Shown piece after piece: positions 36,581-45,969 of a DNA stretch of 64,000 nt (position 1 is the first letter of the stretch; each line of letters opens with the position of its first letter). The position numbers were made by a program, and so were the translations under genes. The notes beneath the pieces were generated by a model that was given only the letters and a program-made list of their open reading frames with translations, did no database searches and was not told where the DNA came from. The DNA comes from Pelosinus fermentans JBW45 (GTDB taxonomy: Bacteria > Bacillota > Negativicutes > DSM-13327), in NCBI RefSeq assembly GCF_000271665.2, contig NZ_CP010978.1, positions 3,254,501 to 3,318,500 of the forward strand, in the 5' to 3' direction.

Positions 36581-37015
36581 ATGTTTAATAAAATTTTAGT
36601 TCCTGTTGATGGCTCTGAAGCCGCTTGGCGTGCCTTGGAATACGCCACTGCCTTAGGAGAAAAGTTTCATAGTACCATCACTATTGTTCATGTTGTTCAA
36701 GCTCATTATACACTACCAACAGTTGGAATCAATGGAGAAATTCCTTTTATTTCACTTAATATTCAAGAGGTAGAAGCAACAGGTTACAAAATCATTGAAT
36801 TAGCAAAAGAGCGGATTGGTGACTACCCTACATTCGAAACAAACTTAGAGTTTGGTCATCCAGCGGAACGCATAATATCTTTGGCATCAAATAATGCCTA
36901 TGATTTAATTGTAATTGGCTCCAGAGGCTTGAGTGGCATTAGCGAATTCTTTCTAGGAAGTATTAGTAATAATGTATCGCAATCTTCTCCTGTCCCAGTA
37001 ATGATCATCAAATAA
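36581..37015 (+). CDS. Universal stress protein (UspA family)
   Basis: 144-residue single UspA domain. MFNKILVPVDGSEAAWRAL at the start and the ATP-binding motif GSRGLSGISEFFLGSIS near the end (G-2x-G-9x-G-S) suggest an ATP-binding type. Start ATG 36581 with GGGGGTG upstream; a longer open frame from 36341 only reads through the promoter region. General stress role; no partner in context. Confidence 0.93.
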   Translation: MFNKILVPVDGSEAAWRALEYATALGEKFHSTITIVHVVQAHYTLPTVGINGEIPFISLNIQEVEATGYKIIELAKERIGDYPTFETNLEFGHPAERIISLASNNAYDLIVIGSRGLSGISEFFLGSISNNVSQSSPVPVMIIK

Positions 37016-37030
37016 TATACTATTTGTAAT

Positions 37031-37067
37031 AAAAGCAGTCAGGATGATTTATGTATCCTGACTGCTT
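37031..37067 (-). terminator. Terminator of ddl
   Basis: AAGCAGTCAGGAT/ATCCTGACTGCTT perfect 13-bp arms, then TTTATTA on the minus strand, 22 bases past the ddl stop. Confidence 0.85.
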
Positions 37068-37089
37068 ATTATATATGACAAAAAATTAA

Positions 37090-38184
37090 TTAATAGGATT
37101 TTCTGATGCTTTTATCTTTTATATTTCTGTCCAAAGCCAATTGAATTAACCGATCGATCAGATCAGTATAAGAAATACCGCTAATTCCCCATAACTTAGG
37201 ATACATACTTATTTTTGTAAAACCTGGAATCGTATTAATCTCATTGATCAAGACGTTATGTTCTTTCGTTAAGAAAAAATCAACACGAGCCATCCCTTCA
37301 CAACACAATACCTGAAAGGATTTGATTGCTAACTCTTGTACCAATGCAGCTATTTCTTTTGGAATATCTGCAGGAATTTGAATCGCAGCTCCTTGATCGT
37401 CAATATATTTTGCAGCATAAGAATAAAACTCTTGCTGGGGAATAATCGCGCCCACTGCAGAAGCAATTGGAATTTCATTGCCCAATATGGCACATTCAAT
37501 TTCTTGCCCTTCAATACACTCTTCTATTATAATTTTGTGGTCAAAGGCAAAGGCTTCTTTTATCGCCGCAAAAAGTTCGTCTTGCTGTTTCACTTTACTA
37601 ATCCCCACTGATGAACCAAGACTAGCGGGTTTTACGAAAACTGGCAGTCCTAGCTGCTCCACCACAGCTTCAAAGTTTATCCCAGGCTGTTCCCACTGCT
37701 GATATGTCAAACTCTTCGCCACTGGAATACCAGCATCTCTAAGAAGACGTTTGGCAACATCTTTATCCATCCCAATTCCTGATCCTAAAGGACTTGGTCC
37801 CACAAAAGGTATATTGGCTAGGGTTAGCAATCCTTGCACGGTACCATCCTCTCCATATGTCCCATGGAGAATGGGAAAGACTACGTCAATACTTTTCGTA
37901 AATGTTTTTTCTGCAAAACAGATAAGCTGTTCTGAGTCCTTGCCCATCTGAAAAGCAACAGCCACGCCTTTGTGCTTTAACATAATGTCTTTAGGGCTAT
38001 CCTCATTGATCAAGAAATCTTCTTGATCACATAAGAACCATTGCCCTCTTTTATCAATTCCGATTAAAGTAAGTTCGTATTTTTCCTTATTAATTGCATG
38101 TATAATATTTTTGGCCGACTGCAAAGAAACTTCATGTTCTGTTGAATTGCCCCCAAACAGTAACGCCACATTGATTTTCATCAT
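37090..38184 (-). CDS. ddl: D-alanine--D-alanine ligase
   Basis: ATP-grasp ligase making D-Ala-D-Ala for peptidoglycan. 364 residues. LLFGGNSTEHEVSLQSA at the N-terminus, PILHGTYGEDGTVQGLL, PASLGSSVGISK, and the omega-loop FYSYAAKYID. The tyrosines there match D-Ala-D-Ala ligases, not the VanA/VanB D-Ala-D-Lac type. Mg-binding INEINTIPGFT near the C-terminus. Monocistronic, divergent from the AraC regulator. Confidence 0.96.
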   Translation of the reverse strand: MMKINVALLFGGNSTEHEVSLQSAKNIIHAINKEKYELTLIGIDKRGQWFLCDQEDFLINEDSPKDIMLKHKGVAVAFQMGKDSEQLICFAEKTFTKSIDVVFPILHGTYGEDGTVQGLLTLANIPFVGPSPLGSGIGMDKDVAKRLLRDAGIPVAKSLTYQQWEQPGINFEAVVEQLGLPVFVKPASLGSSVGISKVKQQDELFAAIKEAFAFDHKIIIEECIEGQEIECAILGNEIPIASAVGAIIPQQEFYSYAAKYIDDQGAAIQIPADIPKEIAALVQELAIKSFQVLCCEGMARVDFFLTKEHNVLINEINTIPGFTKISMYPKLWGISGISYTDLIDRLIQLALDRNIKDKSIRKSY

Positions 38185-38322
38185 TTTTTCAGCTCCTAAC
38201 TATTCTTTCTCCTTAGTATAGTAATATTTTTCACTATAATGATTGCTAAAAATGCTCATATTATTGTAAAAAATGCTGTACAATAGTATCACAAGCGCTA
38301 TACAGAAGGAAGGATGCTCTTC

Positions 38323-39246
38323 ATGGAAATAGAAAGTAAGGAGATACATTATAAAAGGGGTTATTTGGATAAAGATTTTCAATTTTTCCATTTGAAAGAT
38401 AACAAGAATATCCAGTTCGAATTTCATTACCATGATTTCAACAAAATTATTATTTTTATATCTGGCAAAGTAACCTACTTAATTGAAGGTAAGACATACA
38501 AATTAAAGCCTTGGGATATTCTCTTAGTAAACAACAATGAGATTCATAAGCCGATGATTGATCAAGGTGAAACCTACGAGCGCATTGTGATTTGGGTGAA
38601 TTCAGCTTTTCTATTACAACATAGTGATAGTGAATGCAATTTGCAAAAATGCTTTGAATTAGCTGCTGAAAAAAAATTAAATTTACTACGGTTAGCACCT
38701 GATTTACTCATTGGGATAAAAGGGATTCTATCTCAATTGGAGGACTCTTGCAAAAGCCACGAATTTGGTAGTAAAGTGCTAAAGAACTCATTATTTTTGC
38801 AATATATTGTTCAGCTAAACAGACTGTATTTGGGCATTGACATTGACACTGAGTATCCAGACATTGAATACGATGAAACCATAGGGCGCATATTAGAGTA
38901 TATCAATACTAATCTTAAAGAAGATTTATCCATGGACAATCTAGCTTCTATTTTTTATCTGAGTAAATACTATTTAATGCGTAAATTTAAACAACAAACA
39001 GGTTATACTGTCCATAATTATATTTTACAAAAAAGGTTAATCGCGGCAAATGCTCTAATTAAAAGAGGCAAGTCGATTACCACAACGTGTATTGAATGCG
39101 GGTTTGGTGATTATTCAAACTTTGTAAGGTCTTTTAAAAAATCCTTTGGGCTCTCACCGAAAAAGCACTACAAACTGTTCTTAGAACAAGAAAAATTGGC
39201 CAATCAACATCATCGACTTCATCAACCAAATATAACAGATTTATAA
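38323..39246 (+). CDS. AraC-family transcriptional regulator with cupin sensor
   Basis: 307 residues. N-terminal cupin (FHYHDFNKIIIFISGKVTYLIEGK, then PWDILLVNNNEIHKP) for a small ligand, and a C-terminal AraC double helix-turn-helix: MDNLASIFYLSKYYLMRKFKQQTG and TTCIECGFGDYSNFVRSFKKSFGLSPKKH. Start ATG 38323, nine bases after AAGG; ATG 38314 is too near the site. Ligand and targets unknown; the convergent dioxygenase gene is not an obvious target. Confidence 0.9.
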   Translation: MEIESKEIHYKRGYLDKDFQFFHLKDNKNIQFEFHYHDFNKIIIFISGKVTYLIEGKTYKLKPWDILLVNNNEIHKPMIDQGETYERIVIWVNSAFLLQHSDSECNLQKCFELAAEKKLNLLRLAPDLLIGIKGILSQLEDSCKSHEFGSKVLKNSLFLQYIVQLNRLYLGIDIDTEYPDIEYDETIGRILEYINTNLKEDLSMDNLASIFYLSKYYLMRKFKQQTGYTVHNYILQKRLIAANALIKRGKSITTTCIECGFGDYSNFVRSFKKSFGLSPKKHYKLFLEQEKLANQHHRLHQPNITDL

Positions 39247-39392
39247 CGGAGCCTTTAAAACCGGTTAGATCAGAAAGGTAAATACAAGCAAATATATGGG
39301 AGAAAATCCTCCTAGCATAATAACAAGTACCACGTCCATTGCCAGTGTGTCGAAAAGCCGTTCAAACATGAAACTGGTCAATGTAATTCTGA

Positions 39393-40169
39393 TTACACCC
39401 CAAAAGAAAGGCAGCGCATAGACATGGATGCATTCTGAAAACCTTCATAAGTAAAAGCAAGCTCGTCATTCGTATCCTGTAACGCTGCAGCATATAAGAA
39501 AGGCAAATAATGATCATTGGTAGGTACGGACAATAAGGCTTCTTTACCCAGTTTTTCATATTCGATCAACGGCTGATGATTGCCAGCTACTAAATGTTCT
39601 TTGACTATATTATCAAAATGTACAGCCCAGTCAAAAGCTTTGGTCTCCATATCCCAATCTATCAAACGCAAATTGTGTACGATATTGCCGCTACCAATTA
39701 TAAGGATGTCATGTTCCCGTAAAGGAGCCAGTTTTTTGGCTAATTCATAATGCTCCTGGGGTGTCTTTTGATGGTCGAGACTCATTGCCATTACAGGTAT
39801 ATCCGCTTTAGGATACATATGCTTTAAAACAGACCATGCCGCATGATCTAATCCACGTTGCTCGTCATATTGAACAGAGGCGTTCTCAAAGATAGATGCT
39901 ACCTCTTCTAACTTTTTCGTAGCCCCTGGACATGCATAATGAATATCGTACAATTCCTGAGGAAAACCATAAAAATCATAAATTATTTCGGGCTGTTTAT
40001 TGGTTGTAATATAGGTACCTTTTGTAAGCCAATGAGCTGATACGACTAAAATAGCTTTTGGTCTAGGAAGAGACTGTCCCAACTGTGCTAAACTAGCTGT
40101 ATACTCATTCTCAAGGATGATATTCATGGGTGAACCGTGACCTAAAAATAATACGGGAGATTTTTTCAT
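39393..40169 (-). CDS. Extradiol ring-cleavage dioxygenase family (DODA/YgiD type, LigB-like)
   Basis: 258 residues. Metal-binding LFLGHGSPMN (His 12 region), VVSAHW, LDHAAWSVLKHMYP and the C-terminal ASMSMRCLSFG match the 4,5-DOPA-dioxygenase/YgiD family of non-haem metal enzymes. In strict anaerobes oxygenase activity is doubtful, so the real reaction is open. Start ATG 40169 with GGAGG; the in-frame stretch to 40247 is an unsupported extension. Confidence 0.85.
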   Translation of the reverse strand: MKKSPVLFLGHGSPMNIILENEYTASLAQLGQSLPRPKAILVVSAHWLTKGTYITTNKQPEIIYDFYGFPQELYDIHYACPGATKKLEEVASIFENASVQYDEQRGLDHAAWSVLKHMYPKADIPVMAMSLDHQKTPQEHYELAKKLAPLREHDILIIGSGNIVHNLRLIDWDMETKAFDWAVHFDNIVKEHLVAGNHQPLIEYEKLGKEALLSVPTNDHYLPFLYAAALQDTNDELAFTYEGFQNASMSMRCLSFGV

Positions 40170-40326
40170 ATTTAGCCGACCTCCTATGATTAAAAGTGTA
40201 CTCTCAAAAACAACCATACACAACACAAGCAGGCAAAGGATGGGCATAACTATAAGAGTAGGTTCGGTAAAACATTGAATTGTTAGTTATGTTCATCCTT
40301 TGCCGTCCTAAAAACACTATTTCACC

Positions 40327-41184
40327 TTATATGGACATAAATTTTTCGATTGCATGGGCAACACCGTGTTTATCATTGCCATAGGTCACAAAACTGCATA
40401 ATTTTTTGATATCCTCTTTTGCCGTTCCCATAGCTACACTAAATCCAACAATCTCCATCATAGAAACATCATTGTAGTTATCCCCAATTGCCATCGCCTT
40501 ATCCAGGGAAATTCCTAAACGATCTGCCACTATTTTTAATGCATTGCCTTTAGAGGCATCCTTATTCCCCAACTCAAAATTATTAGTCATGGATGATGTC
40601 ATTAAAAACTGCTTCATTCCAGCAAAGTTATCAATCGCAATTTTCCTTTTTTTATCATCAAAAGAAAAGCAAAAAACCTTATAAAGCGCTTCCTCAGCAT
40701 CCATAGCCTCCTCATAGTTTTTCACAGGAGTCATACCGCTTTGACTGAAGATCTGCTCTACTATTTCTTCAAAATATATGGAATCCACTTCAAAGGCTGT
40801 GCCTTTTAACCGCTGCGCCTCCCTCTGCAATATTTCTTTCGCATGAGAAGAAATGTAAATTTTCTTATTGGTGGAAACTTCATAATAATAATCTCTTTCC
40901 TCCAACCAGTTTACCATATATCTCACGTCATCCCGCCCCATTGTTAAGGATGAAATTTCTTGACCGATTTTATCATGAATCGCTGCACCATTATAGGATA
41001 TCAAATAGGTATTCAATCCAAATTTCTTACAAATAGAAACAGCATCAAAATAGGTCCTGCCTGTTGCAACAATTACTTCAATCCCCTGCTCTTGCGCACG
41101 CTGGATCGCTTTTATATTTTCTTTACTTACTTCATGTTCCTCATTTAATAAAGTTCCATCTAAATCTGTTGCAATTAATCTCAT
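40327..41184 (-). CDS. Cof-type HAD-superfamily sugar-phosphate phosphatase
   Basis: 285 residues. HAD motif I DLDGTLLNE (D8, D10), motif II ATGRT, type IIB cap, motif III Lys near KDASKGNALK and motif IV GDNYNDVSMM. Belongs to the Cof/YidA group that dephosphorylates sugar phosphates and cofactors with loose specificity. Start ATG 41184, eight bases after AAAGGTGA; an upstream GTG overlaps that site. Confidence 0.92.
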   Translation of the reverse strand: MRLIATDLDGTLLNEEHEVSKENIKAIQRAQEQGIEVIVATGRTYFDAVSICKKFGLNTYLISYNGAAIHDKIGQEISSLTMGRDDVRYMVNWLEERDYYYEVSTNKKIYISSHAKEILQREAQRLKGTAFEVDSIYFEEIVEQIFSQSGMTPVKNYEEAMDAEEALYKVFCFSFDDKKRKIAIDNFAGMKQFLMTSSMTNNFELGNKDASKGNALKIVADRLGISLDKAMAIGDNYNDVSMMEIVGFSVAMGTAKEDIKKLCSFVTYGNDKHGVAHAIEKFMSI

Positions 41185-41269
41185 ATGTACTGTCACCTTT
41201 CTATATATTGGGATGATCGCTTATTTTACTATTTCTTTTTATTTCTCTTCTTCTTTTCGATTATCCTTT

Positions 41270-41881
41270 TTACAAAACACTATTGTACATCATATACACA
41301 GCAGATAACCACATAAAAATCGCGGATACCTTATTGATATATCCAAATAGCTGGGTAAAGCTCTTTTTCTTTCCCACATTCCATCCAACAACAGCTAGAA
41401 GAAAAAACCAGCACCAAGATACAAGAATACAAGCCATAGTAAATACTATTTTTTCATTTCCTGTATAATGAATCGCACTTGTTCCAATAACACCAATTGT
41501 ATCAAGTACAGCATGAGGATTGAACAAAGACACTGTAACAGCAAAAACAATCTGCTGTTTGACGCCAAGCCCCTTTCCTGCACCAGTATCATTTCCTGCC
41601 CACGTGCTATTCCATGTCAACCAGCCCATATATGCCAAAAAACCAACTCCAATCATCAGGAAAAGGATCTTAATCCAGGCAAAACTCGCAATAAACAATG
41701 AAACTCCCTGAACTGCTAATACAATCAATAAAGTATCACATAGGGAGGCTGTAATGACCACAGGCAATGCTCGTAAAAAGGTTGGCTGGCTTGCTCCTTG
41801 TGTAAAGACAAATAAGTTTTGAACTCCTAAAGGCAATATGAGTCCCATAGCTAGAATCATTCCATGAAAAAAAGCTTGCAT
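41270..41881 (-). CDS. LysE/ArgO-family amino-acid exporter
   Basis: 203 residues, about six helices; GMILAMGLILPLGVQNLFVFTQGA at the N-terminus and VSLFNPHAVLDTIGVIG in the middle are diagnostic. Exports a basic or other amino acid. Divergent from a MocR regulator with 126 bases between start codons, an arrangement that suggests the regulator controls it. Confidence 0.92.
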   Translation of the reverse strand: MQAFFHGMILAMGLILPLGVQNLFVFTQGASQPTFLRALPVVITASLCDTLLIVLAVQGVSLFIASFAWIKILFLMIGVGFLAYMGWLTWNSTWAGNDTGAGKGLGVKQQIVFAVTVSLFNPHAVLDTIGVIGTSAIHYTGNEKIVFTMACILVSWCWFFLLAVVGWNVGKKKSFTQLFGYINKVSAIFMWLSAVYMMYNSVL

Positions 41882-41940
41882 TAATCTCGCTCCTATACGT
41901 TTTTCTTCAGTATAGTGAAATCAAACTGAAATGTCTTCAG

Positions 41941-41979
41941 CCAATTGGCTTGTTTTTATCCCAACCAATTTGTTATAAT
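41941..41979 (+). promoter_or_regulatory. mocR promoter with CCAATT direct repeats
   Basis: -35 TTGTTT (41950-41955), 18-bp spacer, -10 TATAAT (41974-41979). Direct repeats GCCAATTGG (41940-41948) and ACCAATTTG (41964-41972), 24 bp apart, overlap the -35 and -10 regions. They are a likely MocR autoregulatory site and may also act on the exporter promoter. Confidence 0.5.
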
Positions 41980-42007
41980 CAAAAAAACAGCCAGTAAGGA
42001 GAAAATT

Positions 42008-43459
42008 ATGTTAACGATTGACTGGGCACCTAATCATAAAGATTCCATGCCCTTATATCGACAAATCACAGAGTATATAAAAAACAAAATCACTCTTGGC
42101 GAATGGCCAATCCATAGTAAATTACCTCCTCAACGCAGACTCGCTCACATTCTTCAAGTAAATCGCAGTACCCTGACCATTGCACTGGATGAATTAATCG
42201 CCGACGGACTATTGGAAACGAGAGCAGGAAGCGGCACTTGGGTAGCCAACAATACCTGGTCAGTGTTAGCATCTACTCCAACTGTGAATTGGAATTCTTA
42301 CCTAGATAAGGGTCTCTACCTTCCTAACCTTCAAATCATTCAAGAAATCAATCAGGCAGAGTTCAAACCTAATATGATCCGTTTAGGCACTGGGGAGCTC
42401 TCTCCAGAATTTTTTCCTCGGGACATGATGAGCTCGATATTACGAAATCTACCAGAACGTATTAATTCTTTAGGTTATGAAGAACCCAAAGGATTGCTTT
42501 TTCTCCGGCAACAAATCCGTATTTACTTACGCTCTTTAGGAATTGATACCTCTGTATCATCCATTATGATCGTATCAGGCGCATTGCAAGCTTTGCAACT
42601 CATATGCTCAAGCTTACTGCCAAAAGACTCTACTATTTTGCTTGAAAAGCCCTCCTATCTTTTTTCCCTCAAATTGTTCCAATCCATGAATATGCAATTT
42701 TCTGGTATTCCTCTTGATAAAGAAGGGATTGAACTGACTCCCATTGCATTTCAAAAACAACATAAAAATGCAAATTTACTATATACCATTCCTTGTTTTC
42801 ACAACCCTACAAGTATCGTAATGTCAAAGCAAAGACGCAGAGACCTTATTCATTTGTGCCAACAAGAACAATTACCCGTTATTGAAGACGACGTATATCG
42901 GGAACTTTGGCTCGATTCACCTCCACCTATGCCTTTAAAGGCTCTTGAAAGAGAAGGACTTGTGCTCTACATTGGCAGTCTTTCAAAATCACTCAGCCCA
43001 GGACTACGAATTGGTTGGATTGTTGGACCTGAGCCAGTTATTGAACGGTTAGCAGATGTAAAAATGCAAAATGATTATGGATCAAGCTCCTTATCCCAAT
43101 GGACTGCTGCTGAATGGTTTGCCAGCGGACTGTACCAACAACATCTAGAAGAAGTACGAAAGGCACTGCGTATTCGTCGCGAAGCAGCTTGCAAAAGTTT
43201 GCAAACCCATTTTGCAGATATTGCAACTTGGCAAGTTCCGACAGGTGGCTTTTATATTTGGCTTAGCTTGACCCATCCCCTTTCCATGCAAAAGCTTTTT
43301 AACCTTGCCTTGAATGAAGGTCTTTTAATCCATCCTGGAAGTATATATGACTATTTATCAAACCGCCATCTTCGCCTATCCTATTCCTATGCCTCATTAT
43401 CTGAATTGAAAGAGGGACTGTATCGACTTTCCGTTATTATCAAAACTTTAAAGACTTAG
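42008..43459 (+). CDS. MocR-type regulator (GntR HTH fused to aminotransferase)
   Basis: 483 residues. GntR winged helix at 1-75 (YRQITEYIKNKITLGEWPIHSKLPPQRRLAHILQVNRSTL), then a fold-type I aminotransferase domain: NPTS, IEDDVYRELW and the PLP lysine in YIGSLSKSLSPGLRIGW. Such proteins sense PLP or PLP-amino acid adducts. The divergent LysE-type exporter is the obvious target. Start ATG 42008 with AAGGAG; an upstream ATG at 41945 has none. Confidence 0.92.
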   Translation: MLTIDWAPNHKDSMPLYRQITEYIKNKITLGEWPIHSKLPPQRRLAHILQVNRSTLTIALDELIADGLLETRAGSGTWVANNTWSVLASTPTVNWNSYLDKGLYLPNLQIIQEINQAEFKPNMIRLGTGELSPEFFPRDMMSSILRNLPERINSLGYEEPKGLLFLRQQIRIYLRSLGIDTSVSSIMIVSGALQALQLICSSLLPKDSTILLEKPSYLFSLKLFQSMNMQFSGIPLDKEGIELTPIAFQKQHKNANLLYTIPCFHNPTSIVMSKQRRRDLIHLCQQEQLPVIEDDVYRELWLDSPPPMPLKALEREGLVLYIGSLSKSLSPGLRIGWIVGPEPVIERLADVKMQNDYGSSSLSQWTAAEWFASGLYQQHLEEVRKALRIRREAACKSLQTHFADIATWQVPTGGFYIWLSLTHPLSMQKLFNLALNEGLLIHPGSIYDYLSNRHLRLSYSYASLSELKEGLYRLSVIIKTLKT

Positions 43460-43540
43460 TTCATTATATATGAATCACTATTCCATTCCTGGCAGACCAA
43501 TAATCAATACGCAAGTTTTTAATACATTGCATATAGTAAT

Positions 43541-43583
43541 AAAAGGTTTGCCTCTTCCCTTATTAAAGAGGTAAACCTTTTAC
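43541..43583 (-). terminator. Terminator between mocR and HDIG gene
   Basis: AAAAGGTTTGCCTCTT/AAGAGGTAAACCTTTT stem, usable on both strands; lies just after the HDIG stop. Confidence 0.85.
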
Positions 43584-43585
43584 TA

Positions 43586-44128
43586 CTATGACATGGAAAA
43601 ATCTTTTGCTAATGCTGCTGCAACAAACTCAATATGCTCCTGCAGCTCGATTTCTAACATTTGAGCACCTTGTATAATGGTTTCACGGTTAACTGCCCTG
43701 GCAAATGCTTTATCCTTCATTTTTTTCATAACGGATTTTACTTGCAAATTTGCGATACTTTTATCGGGACGTACCAAAGCACATGCAATAATAAAACCAG
43801 TAAGTTCATCGACTCCAAGCAACACCTTTTGCAATAAGCTTCTTTCTGGTGCCCAGTCCCTAGCATGAGATTCTATATCAATGATAAATTGATCTGTATA
43901 GCCGTGAGGCTTTAGCATATTTTTAGCATTGCCTGGATGCTCTTCAGGATATTTCTCAAAATCAACATCATGGAGCAATCCTACAGCTCCCCAGTACTCT
44001 ACATCTTCACCATATTTTGCAGCATAAGCACGCATAGCAGCTTCTACTGCTAAACAATGATTTAATAGCGGTTTTTCTTGCACATACTGCGTTAAAATAC
44101 TCCACGCCTTTTCTCTTGTTGTATCCAT
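43586..44128 (-). CDS. HDIG-domain phosphohydrolase
   Basis: 180 residues. His-rich HD motif pattern LLNHCLAVEAAMRAYAAKYG...GLLHDVDFEKYPEEHPGNA...SHARDWAPE is typical of the stand-alone HDIG family found beside metabolic genes. Substrate unknown. Start ATG 44128, eight bases after GGAGG; the TTG at 44143 overlaps that site. Confidence 0.87.
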   Translation of the reverse strand: MDTTREKAWSILTQYVQEKPLLNHCLAVEAAMRAYAAKYGEDVEYWGAVGLLHDVDFEKYPEEHPGNAKNMLKPHGYTDQFIIDIESHARDWAPERSLLQKVLLGVDELTGFIIACALVRPDKSIANLQVKSVMKKMKDKAFARAVNRETIIQGAQMLEIELQEHIEFVAAALAKDFSMS

Positions 44129-44532
44129 TTCTTCTTCCTCCAATACATTTTGGGGTAAGCTTCCCCTTCATTAAGAAATAATATCCATGATTCTTCTGCA
44201 CGAGGCTGATTGTTTTTTTCCAAGATATATATCGAATCACATCGTCTTATAATGCTTTATAATCATTTGATTATTATAACATAAATAGAAGGAATAGCGA
44301 GTAGAAAAAAGGAACCTGCTGTTATATCCACTTACATCTACTGTTTTACATAAAGCTGCCAACATAAAAAAGAAATGTCTTGGCTCTTTGGAAAGATACT
44401 CTTTATAATATAAGTATCTTTTACTATATTAAAAGAGTATCTTAGCCCATCTAAGAACATGATTGGGATGGAGTACTCCATCCTGAATCACTCAATCTTA
44501 TTTAAAACCACATCACTGGAGGGAAATGGATT
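44129..44532. other. Intergenic region with promoter and palindromes of the C_GCAxxG gene
   Basis: 44129-44370 shows nothing recognisable. From 44380: promoter TTGGCT (44380-44385), 18-bp spacer, TATAAT (44404-44409). Inverted repeat AAGATACTCTTT (44393-44404)/AAAGAGTATCTT (44432-44443). Perfect palindrome GGATGGAGTACTCCATCC (44466-44483). The leader to the start codon is about 115 bases. Confidence 0.6.
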
Positions 44533-44949
44533 ATGTTGAGTACTTTGATTGAACAAGGTTATGGAGAACCAGAAGATCTTAACTGTGCTGAAAAAATACT
44601 ATATGGTGCTAATGAAGTGTATCAATTAGGTTTGACTCCCCAAGCTTTGCGAATTTCATCAGGCTTTGGCGGAGGGATGACCATTGGCAGTGTATGCGGA
44701 GCTCTGACAGCAGCTATTATGGTATTAGGTATCTTGTTTGTTAAAGACAGGGCCCACGAAAGTGACAAAATTAAAATCTTAACACAAGAATTATTTGACA
44801 CCTATCAGAAACAAATGGGTGATATTGACTGCACTCCTTTAAAAGATCACTATCGCAGGGAAGACATCAAATGCAAATATGTGATTACAAAAGCCGCCGC
44901 AGCTCTGGATACTATTATTAAGAAAGAACAAGACAGCCATCAAGCATAA
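44533..44949 (+). CDS. C_GCAxxG_C_C family protein
   Basis: 138-residue member of the probable redox-active family named for its cysteine pattern. NCAEKILYGANEVY supplies the first Cys, SVCGALTAAIMVLG the GCA-like motif (here VCGALTAA), and later DIDC and IKCKYV the last two cysteines. Reported members are predicted redox proteins, possibly membrane-associated; no proven activity. GGAGGG precedes the ATG. Monocistronic, with a long structured leader. Confidence 0.85.
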   Translation: MLSTLIEQGYGEPEDLNCAEKILYGANEVYQLGLTPQALRISSGFGGGMTIGSVCGALTAAIMVLGILFVKDRAHESDKIKILTQELFDTYQKQMGDIDCTPLKDHYRREDIKCKYVITKAAAALDTIIKKEQDSHQA

Positions 44950-44951
44950 AT

Positions 44952-44985
44952 GAAAAAGAGGAAGCGCAAAGCTTCCTCTTTTTAT
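44952..44985 (+). terminator. Terminator of the C_GCAxxG gene
   Basis: AAAAGAGGAAGC/GCTTCCTCTTTT stem, five-base loop, T-tract. Confidence 0.92.
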
Positions 44986-45456
44986 CGTCGTTACATTTAC
45001 TATCGTAATGGGAAGAGCAATGTAGCGCTGCTCTGTTCCCAGTACAACGTTAGTTGTACTCTTTCGTATTATCGTAACTGACTATATATATAATTGTGGT
45101 TCACCCTTCATTAACTGCTGTAATCGAACCACCCCATTCCAATCTCATTTTTCTTCCTTCGTACTTTTTACTTTTTTATCCTCCTTTCTTGATTTAAGTT
45201 TATTATATTACAAATAAACTTAATCTTCAATCTATTTTTTAAAAATTTCATAGTTAATTTTTCCACAGGAAATCACATATTCCTCTTTACTGATCTTTTA
45301 AAAGAAATAGCATATTCCATTACTGACAGACTAACAATCAATATCCAAATTTGTTTTTATGCATCATCTTTACAAAGAAATTTCAAATTATAGTTGCTCT
45401 CTCATTCCTAATGTCGCTATTATATATAATATAACTGTCTTTTAAGGAGGACCAGC
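44986..45456. other. Intergenic region with a compact multi-hairpin element
   Basis: 44990-45078 can fold with outer GTTAC/GTAAC and two inner hairpins: GGGAAGAGCA (45010-45019)/TGCTCTGTTCCC (45029-45040) and GTACAAC (45042-45048)/GTTGTAC (45053-45059). The rest is AT-rich. TATTATATATAATA, a perfect palindrome just before the MarR ribosome-binding site (45418-45431), may be its autoregulatory site. Confidence 0.45.
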
Positions 45457-45927
45457 ATGCAGAAAATACCCTACATTGGAAAATGGATCTCTGGTTTATA
45501 TAGAATTGGACAATCTTTTTTTGATCATCATTTAGGAACCTACAGTCTAGGAAGCGGTAATGGATACTACGCTTGCCTCACTTTTCTTTATCAGCAAGAA
45601 GGCATTACTCAAGATACAATCAGCAAGCATGTAGCAATTGATAAAACAACCATTGCTCGCGCGATTATGAAATTAGAATCACTAGGATATATTGAACGGC
45701 ATGTTGATAGACTCGATCGACGTGCCAACCAAGTATATCTAACCGAAAAAGGTCGATCATTTCAGCCGATTCTTGAATCCACACTTACACAATGGACTAC
45801 GTCTCTTACCCAAGGTTTTACACCAGAAGAAATACAAATGACATATATGCTTCTCGAAAAAATGACCCAAAATGCACTACTCATTAAGGAAAATTTAAAT
45901 TCACAAGAAAAATCCTCGCCCAAGTGA
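45457..45927 (+). CDS. MarR-family transcriptional regulator
   Basis: 156 residues. Winged helix ITQDTISKHVAIDKTTIARAIMKLESLGYIERHVDRLDRRANQVYLTEKG is canonical MarR. AAGGAGGA precedes the ATG. Ligand and target unknown; no efflux or enzyme gene is adjacent on the same strand, so it may act on itself or elsewhere. Confidence 0.93.
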   Translation: MQKIPYIGKWISGLYRIGQSFFDHHLGTYSLGSGNGYYACLTFLYQQEGITQDTISKHVAIDKTTIARAIMKLESLGYIERHVDRLDRRANQVYLTEKGRSFQPILESTLTQWTTSLTQGFTPEEIQMTYMLLEKMTQNALLIKENLNSQEKSSPK

Positions 45928-45969
45928 TACTAAGAGCTAAAAAACCCCTTGAACCTCACTTATTTTTTC

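Noticed and set aside
37090-38184. Vancomycin-type D-Ala-D-Lac ligase
   Set aside because: The omega loop keeps the Tyr/Lys pattern of D-Ala-D-Ala ligases, and no vanH or vanX is nearby.
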